Origin: Hydnum rufescens UP504
Lineage: Eukaryota > Basidiomycota > Agaricomycetes > Cantharellales > Hydnaceae
Assembly (NCBI GenBank): GCA_014904985.1
Contig: MU129043.1
Coordinates: 67,189 to 96,567, forward strand
Direction of reading: 5' to 3'
Length of the DNA stretch: 29,379 nt
Made by a program: the position numbers and the translations under genes. Position 1 is the first letter of the stretch. Each line of letters opens with the position of its first letter. Positions 19,195 to 29,066 of the stretch are shown here, piece after piece. Under the pieces are notes generated by a model that was given only the letters and a program-made list of their open reading frames with translations, was not told where the DNA came from and ran no database searches.

Positions 19195-19560
19195 CCCTTG
19201 CTCTCGCTCTTCTCACTCTTCTCATTCCCATTCTTGTCCTCACTCCCATTCTTGTCCTCACTCCTGTTCTTGTCCTTGCTCCCATTCTCATCCTTGCTCC
19301 TGTTCTTGTCCTCACTCCCATTATCCTTGCTCCCACTCTCATCCTCACTCCTGTTCTCATCCTCGCTCCCACTCTCGTCCTTGCACCCATTCTTGTCCTC
19401 ACACCTGTTCTCCGCGATATCGCACCTGCTCCCTGCAAAATTGCACCCACTCCCCACGATATTGCACCCACTCCCCTCAATATCGCACCCACTCCCTGCG
19501 ATATCGCTCTCGCTCTCGATCTCGATCTCACTCTTGGTCTCATTCTGATCCCTGCTCTCA
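19195..19560 (+). repeat. Degenerate C/T-rich hexamer tract, ancestral Arg/Ser-rich coding repeat
   Basis: CTCRCTCYYATTCTYGTCCT-like phrases repeat for about 360 bp. In the frame of the large plus-strand protein they give alternating Ser with Cys, His, Pro and Arg (for example CSHSHPCSCSCPHSHYPCSH). In the second copy (24405-24780) the matching codons more often keep CG and read Arg, so Cys (TGT) and His (CAC) here probably replace Arg (CGT, CGC). Confidence 0.6.
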
Positions 19561-20779
19561 CCCACACTCCCCATCTTGTCTCCATTTCCCTCGAAATCAG
19601 ACTCAAACTCAATCCCCTCAGTCCCATATGCATGATCCTCATGATCATGGGTACAGGAACCATACAGGGGGTCCCCAATCCCTTCCACATCCTAGGGGTC
19701 CGTCAAGCACATCATATTGGCCTGCACCACACCCCCAGGCAGCTTCAACTTCCATGAGGCATTATGGGCATTCGATGCCCGTTGTACAGAGAGGGAGAGG
19801 TGCATTGGTGCCAGAACTTTCTGCCTGTCATAGTGAGGGGAGGGAAGTTCTCAAGGGCAGGGGAATTATCAGCAGGCAAGGTGGTCCTTTTGGGGATCGG
19901 GGTCTTCAAGGTCGTGGTGGTCCTATGCCTGTGCATCCTGCTGGCCAGGGTCACAGATCTTGGGCCAGTGCAGTTAGTGGGTCCACTGCTAATGTCTTGG
20001 TGCCTCAGCAACAGGTGGCAGCCCAGGCGACACCATACTGACCCTGTTATAATTGGTCATTTGCTCAATGCACTTAGTGGACCTGCCCTAATGTTCTGAT
20101 GCCTCAGCCACAGGCGGCAGTGTCAGGGATGCTTTACTCCCCCATCCCAGTGGGCCATTGGTCATCATCTCTCTGGGCCCTGTTCCAGAAGGCTTCCAAA
20201 CACCTGACATATGGCTGGCTCTGTACCCACAGGTGATTTCAACTCGCACAGAACACAAGAAGGCAGGTTTCGATTCAGCTTCTGTTCAAACGGAGCTGCC
20301 CATGCAATGAGCTGAAGGTGACTTTGGAGGGATGGGCTGCAACTTGTGCAGCCGAGGTCACAACTGTCACAATTGATGCTTCGCATGCACCATCTGAGCG
20401 TTACACTGGGTTGAGGGATTTAGAATATATCGATCAGGTATATGCTCATGCTCGCAGCCAGCAGGAACTGGACAATCTTTTGGTGATAGCACCTCCTTTG
20501 ATTAAGGACAAAGATTCTAGGTCTCGATACAGGGAGTACTTCCTCAACTATGACCAGTATCCACCAATCGTTGGTCTGTTAATACCTAGGGACCAGCGCT
20601 TACGTCGCCTCCAATGTCATTGATATTCGAATGCATGATGTCGTGATACATCGCAGTTGTGATAATGCCACTATTAGCGTGTGAAGATAAAAATCCAGTA
20701 TCAGAAAATCGAAATCACACACTCCAGCCTTTGGATGATCACATGACCAATTACAAAATTAATTATGGCTACACACAGA

Positions 20780-21190
20780 AATTGAATTCGTTCTATAACT
20801 CTGTCAGTTTTGATTGGAGAGGTATGCCCATATAATGCTTAGAAAGCTACAATTCACACCTTTCAAACGGTACCAAACACAAGTCGAATGGACCAAAACT
20901 GCACTCTCCAGGCCAATTTTACTATCAAAATCTGGGATTTCCAGTAAAAAACGAATTTCTCCCTCAGTTCGCATCCTATCCCCTCAGAACACCTGCACCT
21001 AGAAAGATATAAAAGTTCCGCATCCAACGGTACTGAGCATGCAAAGAACAGATCAAAACTGAACTCTACAGAACGATATTACTATCAGAATCAACACCCA
21101 TCAGTAAAAAATGAATTCCTCTGTCAGTTTACACCAGATCTGCTCAGAACTGCCGCGCCCAGAAAGCTGTTAAAAATCCGCATCTAATGA
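20780..21190 (+). repeat. Tandem repeat of about 155-170 bp, roughly 2.5 copies
   Basis: Three stretches share the order GAATTCG or AAATGAATTC...CTGTCAGTTT or CTCAGTTCG...CTCAGAAC...AGAAAG...TAAAA...CCGCATC or CACCTTTC...AACGGTACC...AAAACTG...ACTATCA. Copies begin near 20785, 20950 and 21110. No reading frame spans them. They follow the end of the plus-strand repeat gene directly. Confidence 0.55.
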
Positions 21191-21412
21191 TACCAAGAGC
21201 GTCTATTACGGATGCAAACTGCTGTTTCTGCATTGAATCCCATCCCATGCACTTGTCCCCATTATCAACCAGCAACAAAACACCTGAACCATTGGACTAT
21301 GCTCAAATTAATCTCCAAAACCTGGAGATATCCTTTAATTTCACCTCCAGAATGCTCCACATGGTCAGTGACCACATGCTCCAAGCATTCCACATGCTCA
21401 GCAAATTGGTGA

Positions 21413-21520
21413 CATCACCCCTCCTCATGATTCCTTTTGTTCTCTTTATGAATGACATCACTATGACATCACCCCTCATGATTCCTTTTGTTCTCCTTAT
21501 GCATGACTCAGCTATGACTG
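21413..21520 (+). repeat. Direct repeat of about 55 bp, two copies
   Basis: CATCACCCCTC...ATGATTCCTTTTGTTCTC...TTATG...ATGAC occurs at about 21413-21465 and again at 21469-21518. It lies about 110 bp upstream of a TATA-like box, as repeats in an LTR U3 region often do. Confidence 0.6.
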
Positions 21521-21559
21521 CATTATTACATCATCTTGTTATTTTTCTTTTGTTCTCAC

Positions 21560-21720
21560 CTATGACTCACATATGACTCACCCATGGGGGAGTCATATTT
21601 CTTAAACACAGCCACCTTCAGAAAGGTATAAAAGCTGGTAGATTTCCTGTACCCCCACACAATAATCTCCTCTCTGGAAATCATCACTGTCAACCACTGT
21701 CAACTTTTCTGCTTGCCTCT
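21560..21720 (+). promoter_or_regulatory. TATA-containing, LTR-promoter-like segment
   Basis: The palindromic pair GACTCACCCATGGGGGAGTC (centred near 21583) precedes GGTATAAAAGCTGG, with TATAAAAG at 21627-21634, and a pyrimidine-rich stretch. The layout is that of an RNA polymerase II promoter and, with the upstream direct repeats, of a retrotransposon LTR. No LTR ends or second copy were found, so the element type is a guess. 21720-22030 and 22220-22560 hold nothing else I can identify. Confidence 0.35.
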
Positions 21721-22037
21721 AAAGAACAGTCTATCTATAAGCCATCTGGAGCTAAGTCATCTTCAAGGTTGTTGAGACAAAGCCACTGGTAGCCCTCTAT
21801 GCGAATCACTAAAGCCAAGGATAGTTGCAGGACCTAAGGTTAGAGTTGCTGGACATCCAAGGAAAAGTAAGCATAATGAAATACAAATCAGGTTTTGAAG
21901 AAAGAAGGAAGAAACATACTAACAAGACTAACCAAGCACTGACCAGTCTGTAGTCCACAGATATCCACATTTTGACCAGGAGAACGTAAACAAGAATACA
22001 CAAATATCAGTAAACAAACCAACACAACATGAACAAT

Positions 22038-22220
22038 GTATAAGCCTTTCCACAAGGATCCCAGACGTATAAGCCTTTCCATAAGCATCCCACATGACAT
22101 ATAAGCCTTCCTACAAGCATCACAGACATATAAGCCTTTCTACAAGCATCCCACATGACGTATAAGCCTTCCTACAAGCATCACAGACATATAAGCCTTT
22201 CTATAAGCATCCCAAATGAT
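22038..22220 (+). repeat. Minisatellite with alternating 29- and 32-bp units
   Basis: Six units begin RTATAAGCCTTYC and end alternately CATCACAGAC (29 bp) or CATCCCACATGAC (32 bp), so the higher-order period is 61 bp, present three times. It has no open frame of note. Confidence 0.85.
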
Positions 22221-22559
22221 ATATCATTGACTACAGCTAGTCCATATCCCTTCCTATTCTCCACTGAACACCATACACGTCTTGCAGAGTGTGATCAACC
22301 ATTGAAGCGAACCAACCCAACGAATAACAACAGAAATACAGTCTCCCATCTACACACTGGCTGAACCAGATTTTGATTTGACAGTCATCAGAGCTCCCAA
22401 CCCTTCTTCTATACTGGAAGCCCCTATGTCTGTCTAGTGCATCAATGCTAATAGAGTGTAGTTGACCAAGACTCATATATTCTAGTATATTAGATTGTGT
22501 ATATATAGCGAGAAATATCTTGCAGAATACAAGTAGTTTCTACCTAAAAGACTATAACT

Positions 22560-23223
22560 CTTAACAGGATGAACATGACAATGGGCTTGGAGGAGGAAAA
22601 TTCCACAATTGACAAATACGCAGGCTTAGCCATGGCAATCATCAGTGATGGGAGGTGCAGGATGCCGAAACTTTGCAAATGAACCTCAAGAGGAAGTGGG
22701 TGGGTGCTGCATTGGGTTTGTCATAAGGAATGGTAATAAATATCATGAGGATATATATTCATGAGGCAAAGTTGAAAATCATATGCGTACTTATGCCCAT
22801 CCATTCATCTAAGTCGCGAGCGTTGGCCAAAGAAACACCACACGCAACAATACGAGTCTTGATCTCAGTTTGCGCAGACACATAGTGCGTCCGACATAAC
22901 AACTTCACATGTTGGCCCTATTTCCCCCCCCCAATGAGTTGCACTTCATCTGCAATCAATAATCCAATGTTCTGAACATGCTTCCGCTGCTTCCACTGGT
23001 GGGAGAGAATATCCCACTTGATAAATGAAGATGATCAGCATTCCATAACGAACCTCTGGAGGCACTAACGGGATGTACAAATACATGGGCACCTTTTTCC
23101 AATATGCAGAGATCTGCACTTGGCATGCCGGTTAGGCCAACTATTTCCTCCCTCCCTTGCAGGTTACCAAATTTTTCCTGCCATTCAGAGACTCATTGGT
23201 CCACCACATCTTGATATGGCTCA
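22560..23223 (-). pseudogene. Fragment of a Brr2/SNRNP200-like spliceosomal RNA helicase, C-terminal cassette
   Basis: Minus-strand pieces in order: YQDVVDQ, TGA, VSEWQEKFGNLQGREEIV; GLTGMPSADLCILEKGA; after about 50 extra bases [19 protein letters not shown] and [12 protein letters not shown] (Walker B or motif II as DEVQ); frameshift; RTHYVSAQTEIKTRIVACGV and SLANARDLDEWMGIST (motif III region); HMIFNFAS; another gap; then EVHLQSFGILHLPSLMIAMA and KPAYLSIVEFSSSKPIVMF. The [28 protein letters not shown] and SLANARD blocks are characteristic of the Brr2 second helicase cassette, which in the U5 snRNP is a protein-binding module next to the active U4/U6-unwinding cassette. At least two frameshifts and in-frame TGAs make it dead. 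It is a stray fragment, since an intact Brr2 must exist elsewhere. It stops abruptly at 23223, where LTR-like TGTCAGGG begins. Confidence 0.75.
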
Positions 23224-23560
23224 TGTCAGGGTTTGTCCCTTACTCCAGTCCACTCCAGATTACTCCAGTCCACTCCGGATTACTCCAGTCCACTCCGGAT
23301 CACTCCGATCCTTGTCCACCCACCTCCAGTCCAGTTCTCCACTTAGTTCCTTTGCCCAAGTCCACTTTGCTTCTGGCTTGATTCCGGTTTGACTCCGATT
23401 GAACCCTATCTTGGTTTCATTTCCCTTTCATTTCCCATTGCTTCCGGCTTGTCCCCTGGCAAGTTCCTGTTCCTGTTCCTGTCCCCCTTGTAACCACCCA
23501 CAGTTTAGCGATCACTCCCCCGTAGTATAGTCATCATGTATAAGTAGTCTGAGAGCAAGT
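23224..23560 (+). mobile_element. LTR-like sequence inserted beside the Brr2 fragment
   Basis: Homology to Brr2 ends exactly where TGTCAGGGTTTGTCCC starts. TG at the end and C/T-rich direct repeats are common in basidiomycete LTRs. A 20-bp unit TACTCCAGTCCACTCCGGAT recurs about three times at 23242-23309. A TATA-like TATAAGTAG lies near 23540. The right border could not be fixed because similarity to the plus-strand repeat gene begins near 23560. No target-site duplication or partner LTR was found. Confidence 0.35.
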
Positions 23561-25850
23561 ACGATCAACGTTGTCATCTGCATACTGCCGAAGAAAGAAA
23601 GGAAGGAGGCTGCCAAAGACGCAAGAGGCGGCTCACAGTTGCAGAAGTGAGCCATAATAGGTGACTGAGGAGGCACTCGATATAAAAGCGTTGGCGGGCA
23701 GCTGCCCAGGGCAAAAAGGCAAAATCTCTCAGCCCTTTTGATGCCTGCCTCAGTTTAGAATGGGAGGGTCCTCACAATTCGCAAAGATCATGCGATTGGA
23801 AGGAGAAAAGAAGCTTCTGGCACGGCAAGGCTTTATGGTTGGGATGTTGACGAGACTCTTGGAGCTAGACTAGGCTCAGGCTTGGCGAGTGCACATCCAA
23901 TGCCTCACAGGCTTGCCTCGTCCCATTCATCCCCTTCCTGAATCTCCCCTTCGTGTCCTTGTTTACCCCCTCCTAGGCCTCCACTCAACTCGCACACTGA
24001 CACCACCTCGCGTTCCCTACGCCCCATCACGAGTCTACACCCCTCCTCGCATACCAACACACGTCCCTTTGTGCTACACCCCCTCGCGGACATCCCCCTC
24101 ATCGGGAACCGACGCTGGAAATTGACACTCGCACTCAAAACTTGACTCCCCCGCCTCGTGAGTTGACGCCCGCTCGTGAGTGACGCCCGCCTCACGAGTT
24201 GACGCCCCCACCCCGCGAAACGAGTCTCGCGTGTTTCTTTACCCCCCTCGATGTCTAGGGACCGTGAATGAGGACAGGAGGGGCTCATAAGAGCGGTATG
24301 ATATTGTGAGTCTATCCTTTTGTCTCGAGTGTTCTGTTCGTACCAGGACAAAGTGCTTATCATTCACTGCTTGGGCTCCAGGCAACTTAGGTCAGACGAC
24401 ACCCTTGCTCTCGCTCTTCTCGCTATCTCTCGTCCATTCTCGTCCTCACTCCATCTCGTCCTCGTCCCATTCTCGTCCTCGCCCCATTCTCATCCTCGCT
24501 CCCACTCCTCGTCCTCGCACCCATTTGCCTTTCTCCCTTTCTCGTCCCTCGCTCCCATTCTCATCCTCAGCTCCCACTCTGTCCTCGCACCCATTTTTTT
24601 TTTCGGGTTTCCTCGCACCCATTCTCTTCTCACACCCGTTCTCTGTGATATCACACCCACTTCCCGCGAAATCCGCACCCGCTCCCCCGAATATCGCACC
24701 ACTTCCCCTCGATTATCGCACCCGTCCCCGCGATCTATCGCTCTCGGCTCTCGATCTCAGATCTCACTCTCAGCCTCATTCCTGATCCCCGCTCTTCGCC
24801 ACGCTCCCATTCTCGTTCCATTTCCTTGAAATCGGACTCGAACTCAATCCCCTCGGTCCCATATGCGGTTATCCTCTGCGATCACGGGTACAGGAACCGT
24901 ACGGGTCCCAATCCTTCAGCATCTAGGGGTCCGTCAAGCATCGTATTGCCTGCACCACACCCCCAGCTGGCTTCAACTTCCTGAGCGGTTAATGGGCGTT
25001 CTAGATCCATTGTACAGAGAGGGAGAGGTGCCATTGGGCCAGAACTTTCGCCCATCATATGGGCCAGGAAGTTCTCAAGGCGGGAAATATCAGCGGCAAA
25101 GGGTGGTTCCTATTTGGGGATCGGAGTCTCAAGGTGTCGGTGTCCTGATGCCTGTGATCCTGCTGGCCGGTTCATGGTCTTGGGCCAGTGCAGTTAGTGT
25201 GTCCACTGCTAATGTCTTGGTGCCTACAACCAGGTGGCAGCCCAGTGACACCATCGATCCCTGTTAAAATGTCGTTTGCTCAATGCACTTAGTGGACCTG
25301 CCCCTAATGTTCTGATGCCTAGCACAGGCGCGTGTCGGGGATGCTTTACTCCCCCCATCCAGTGGTTGGCCATCATCTCTCTGGGCCCTGTCATAAGCTC
25401 TTCCAAACAGCCTGACGTATGGCTGGCTCTGGTACCCACAGTGATTGCAGCTCGCACCGGAGATTGCAAGAAAGGGCAAGGTTTCGATTCAGTTCTGTAT
25501 CAAAACGGAGCTGCCCATTGCGATGAGCTGAAGGTTACTTTTGGAGGGAGGGCTGCAACTCGTGCGGCCAAGGTCATGACTGTCAGATTGATGCTATCAA
25601 TGGCGCCATTCTGAGCGTTACCACTGGTTGAGGGATTTAGAATTATCGAGTCAGGTATATGTCATGCTCGAAGCCAGCAGGAACTGGACAATCTTTGGAG
25701 ATGCACCTCCTTTGATTAAGGACAAAGATTCTACTCGATACGGGGATACCTTACTCACTAGACCAGTATCTGCCAATCGTTGGTCTGTTAATACCTAGGG
25801 ACAGCTGTTATGTCGCCTCCAAGTCGCGAATATACACTGCTGGTGGTGCC
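23560..25850 (+). pseudogene. Second, 5'-truncated copy of the repeat-family gene, rich in small indels
   Basis: This segment aligns in order with about 18195-20640: GAAGGAGGCTGCC, GGGCAGCTGCCCAGGGCAAA, the Pro-rich codons, a short form of the minisatellite (about 24120-24225), the Arg/Ser tract (24405-24780), TGTACAGAGAGGGAGAGGTG, and the tail GAACTGGACAATCTTTGG...GTTGGTCTGTTAATACCTAG. The N-terminal 350-codon region is missing. Single-base insertions and deletions occur every few tens of bases, so no long frame survives. Many sites keep CG where copy 1 has TG or CA, for example GGCGGGCAGC near 23694, GTTGACGAGAC near 23848 and CCTCGCGTTC near 24007. After the tail it continues as CTGGTGGTGCCCGGCTCGCC, absent from copy 1. 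Uncorrected long-read errors are an alternative explanation of the indels. Confidence 0.7.
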
Positions 25851-26019
25851 CGGCTCGCCAATTGGCCACACAACTGTTTGATTCCTTATTCTTTGTCGAA
25901 TGGAGATGCATGATCCGTGGCCTGCATAGCAATCGTGATGAGTGTTGGGGTTCGTGACAATGATGTGCCTACCTCGGGACCTGTTGAAGCCATTATCGTC
26001 AGATCTGCAGTATGGTAAA

Positions 26020-28020
26020 TGAGGGTCGCAGCACCACTTGGCACCCAATCTACTCCAGATGAATCCTTTGGATTTGCGAAGTTTCCTCCTGTTTGCATAT
26101 CAAATTGGATTTGAACCTCGGCACCCTGAAATTACTCCAAACCCGCTGAGTCCTCAGCCTCATACTTTTTCGTCCTTCTCCATGTTCTATTTCCTTTGTG
26201 CTACTTCATTAAAGAAAATTAATACCATATACGGTGTAAAGTTTATTCCTATACAGTTGCCAATGATATTCCAGCATCTGCCAGTGTCGAGTCGTCGAAC
26301 ACTTACACGCTTTTCCGCGTAGTTGAAGAGTCTCAGCCTGCTGTTGGAGGTTTTTAGGCTACGTGCTTGAATCGTTAACTGTGCGATTGTGGGCCCAGTA
26401 AAAGGTGATTATCATCATCGTTTCTTTTCTCGTTCTCTCTCTCGCATTTCTTGATCCCGCTTCTCTCATCTCGCTCTCTCGGTTCCCCATAACTGGCGCT
26501 TTTGTTCAACTGGCGACTGTACATCTACCTTGCTGTACTTTGTATTTAGCCGTAGTGACTTCTCCTGAGTCACCAAAATCTTGCGTAGCTGTGATTCAGG
26601 CTTTTAAGCCCTCACAATTTATTACATTGCTGTTCGTACTCGCAGCTACTGCTTAAATTCATGATGAATGGCGGCAGATGCTCGAACCCACGCTTCACTT
26701 ACCCAGTCACCAGAACCCTGAAGTTCCCCGAGTTTCCACCTTCATCTCATCATCAATACCAGAAGTACCAAGGCTTGCTTCTAAATTCGACCAAAGCTCC
26801 ACCCAAGATCGGCCCAAGTCTAGAGTCCCTCAACAAAACATGGCTCTATTTCCCCCGAGACCTTTCCAAGTCCGACAACGAAGATGCGGCCGCTAACTAC
26901 ATGAAAGATCCAAGTTCTCGCGCCAGGATTGGACTGGGCCACGGTGCCTCAGGGAATCCAGTGTCTCTCAGGGTGCCGGGATGATACCCAATTCTCATGA
27001 TGGAGCTGATGATGATGCAACTCAGCGACCATCGCATCTTGTCGTCGAAATCAATTGCGGTCAACTCGTCCCTTCGAGATCCGAACTCACATGTACTGTG
27101 GGGCAGCAAGTACTCCTCATCAGTTCGAGTATGTCTCTGTCCTCCAGCGTGGCGAGTCCAGAGCACACCAAGCGCATGGCTTTTCACCTCCACCCTTCGT
27201 TCCTCTCGTACATCCCTTCCCCTCTGTTTTGCTTCCATCAGTCGCCCTCTGCCCTCGTTCTCATCGCCATGTATTGACATCAACTGCTCTTGACAAATAC
27301 TCGTAACATGGAATCCGTCATAGTTGATGATAATGAGGGCATGCACCTTTGTGGGCGTTCAGTGCCGAACAGGTAGCCTGGGCTCAAAACCAACTGTATG
27401 AGTTCCTTGCGACTTTGATGCAAAAGGACAAAGAGTAGAAACGAAGTCCTGAATCCGTTAGCCATTTGCCTTGCCAGCAGCCCTGTTGAAATTCCAGCGA
27501 AGGAAATGCGTGGATGCTTCCAGTCTTGTATCGCCAGTCCAAATCCAAACCCGATTCTCAGGTATGCCTACCCACCATTTACATGGCCGTTCTTGCTGAT
27601 CAATCTTATACACAGTCTCTGCCTCTGAATAACAATTTAATGTGTTCTGCCGCATTACCTTAAGCTCTATCGATCTTTTGGAGGTGGGACTCTGATACTT
27701 GGTCAGCAGAAGCCACAAGCTCATCGCGGAACATGATGGTGTGAAGGCTGCTGCTGCGAACAGATTGTGCAGTCAGGAGGGGATATCGCTCGGATTAGTC
27801 TGCTCAGAAGGAAAAATGGGACACATGATATGCAAAAGGCTTGCGACCGTATGGATGTGGCATGCGATTTTATTATGGTAGCGGTAACGCTGCATCCCGC
27901 TTGCTTCATGCGCAACAATGAATGCTGCCTGGGATCGTATCGAGATGTCTGGAATGTTAATGCCAAATTCTCGATCGGCTGCGAGATTTCTGATATATAA
28001 GTTAATTTCTTTCGACAATG
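26020..28020. other. No gene recognised; scattered ORFs
   Basis: Minus-strand frames at 27458-27724 (with CKWWVGIPENRVWIWTGDT) and 26897-27346 share a phase and could be exons of one degraded gene, but there is no domain and intervening stops occur. A B-box-like GGTTCAAATCC on the minus strand (26107-26117) suggests another old tRNA-derived relic. 26405-26500 is C/T-rich. Nothing here is firm. Confidence 0.25.
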
Positions 28021-28033
28021 TTGTCAGATGATG

Positions 28034-28567
28034 GCATTGCATGATTTACGGGCTGAGGAGCAGAAGAGGAGACGCATTTGATCTCAGCAACATTTAAAAA
28101 GACCAGACAGCCGTCAAGGATTTTGCTGCCCTATTAGGCCAATGTGAGAATTTCGTCTTCCCATGGATACTTTGGTGAAGATCTCTAATTCGAGCACAAG
28201 CTAAATACTCAGGTAATTTTTTTCCCCAATGACCAGTTCTCAAACTTTCAGGATTCTGCGTATAGTGATCACATATGGAACGTCACATTTGGAAGGCTTA
28301 ATACTCGTAGCTTCAAGATACCCAATCCTGAAGAGGAAGGTTACATCTCGGCAGCCTCATGATTGGCCCAGAGGGGATGCATGGATATTCCATTGTATTG
28401 TTGATTCACAATGGGGACGTGATACTATCGCGGAAGGGTACGGATGCTGCCTCCAAGAAGGTTCGCTGGAGGGAAGCCAGGTGGTGGTGCTAAGCGAAGA
28501 ATGCTGTGATATTCATGACGGTGGGGTGAAGGTGACAAAGAGATACAATGATTGTCATCAGATCTAA
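28034..28567 (+). pseudogene. Degenerate exon-intron remnant, unknown function
   Basis: From an ATG near 28030 the plus strand reads ALHDLRAEEQKRRRI, TGA, SQQHLKRPDSRQGFCCPIRP, then another TGA, up to CTCAG followed by GTAATT and, about 40 bases later, CAAACTTTCAG, a plausible short intron (about 28213-28250). The next exon reads either as DSAYSDHIWNVTFGRLNTRS-FKIPNPEEEGYISAAS or as the longer open frame ending VVVLSEECCDIHDGGVKVTK at 28567. I cannot decide which frame is real. No family recognised. Confidence 0.25.
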
Positions 28568-28643
28568 GGAAGGGGAAAGAGGGCCAAGGAAAGCGGAAGT
28601 CGACACCGCTCTCTAGTGCCTATATCAACAGTGAAATGATACA

Positions 28644-29066
28644 ATGCTGTTAGAGAGTGACCCTCTTGGCTCCGAGGTACATCTTGGAAATGAACTTGCA
28701 ACCACAACCAAAGCCCCGGCCTCGTTTTCCCAACTCACAGCCTCTCCCTCTGTCTATGGTGTCACCTCAGCCCTCCGCCTCTACTGATTGACCTCCCAAG
28801 ACAGACTGGAGACGGAGTGGCTTGTTCACATTTCATCCGCCTCGTTTCGATATACCTTCATGCATATCCTGGATCGTGAATTGAACCATTGAATGCAATG
28901 CACACATGATTCCGCTCTGTCAGACTTCTACCCTACAAACGGTGATTATCTGGAATGCACAACTGATGACTATTTGGGTTTTCAATGGGGCACCAACAAG
29001 ACATGCGGAGATTGGCATGCATGATTTTTTGGAGTCCAAAGTACCATGGTCGGATCGGCTCAACTA
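28644..29066 (+). pseudogene. Decayed coding sequence of about 140 codons, unknown function
   Basis: From an ATG at 28644 one frame reads MLLESDPLGSEVHLGNELAT, TKAPASFSQLTASPSVYGVT, SALRLY, then TGA (28785), LTSQDRLETEWLVHISSASF, RYTFMHILDRELNH, TGA (28890), MQCTHDSALSDFYPTNGDYL, CTTDDYLGFQWGTNKTCGDW, TGA (29022) and FFGVQSTMVGSAQL before TGA-TAA. All three internal stops are TGA in spots where Arg fits, the same pattern as elsewhere in the window. An overlapping frame (28906-29151) becomes more protein-like after 29020, so a frameshift or exon border may lie there. Function unknown. 29160-29379 shows nothing. Confidence 0.35.

Larger units (their letters stand above)
18464..20623 (+). pseudogene. 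C-terminal part of the copy 1 repeat-family protein: Pro-rich repeats, ancestral Arg/Ser-rich tract, conserved tail
   Basis: The same frame as the upstream part continues past the TGA at 18461: GWDVDETLGASTSSGLASAH, then Pro-rich sequence with PHIPTP-like repeats. It is broken at about 18785 by a 1-bp loss inside the minisatellite. From 19100 it reads in the original frame through a Ser/His/Cys/Arg-rich tract to RNQTQTQSPQSHMHDPHDHG, MRHYGHSMPVVQRGRGALVP and a Gly-rich stretch, ending at TGA 20039-20041. After a stop-containing 270 bp, a last block (20318-20623) reads SERYTGLRDLEYIDQVYAHA, SQQELDNLLVIAPPLIKD and SRYREYFLNYDQYPPIVGLL. The same blocks occur in the second copy at 23560-25850, which supports this as one ancestral protein. 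Function unknown. Confidence 0.55.

Noticed and set aside
19179..19690. Asp/Glu/Ser-rich and Arg/Gly-rich minus-strand ORFs of about 169 codons
   Set aside because: They are antisense readings of the C/T-rich coding repeat of the plus-strand gene, and the sister copy supports the plus frame.
26080..26160. Functional tRNA gene on the minus strand
   Set aside because: Only the B box (26107-26117) is good. The A box is poor and no acceptor or T-stem pairing is visible.
3470..29066. TGA read as an amino acid (alternative genetic code or selenocysteine)
   Set aside because: Stops fall at positions where Arg is expected, TAG, TAA and frameshifts also occur in the remnants, and the sister copy at 23821 shows CG at the TGA site. 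CpG decay explains this more simply.
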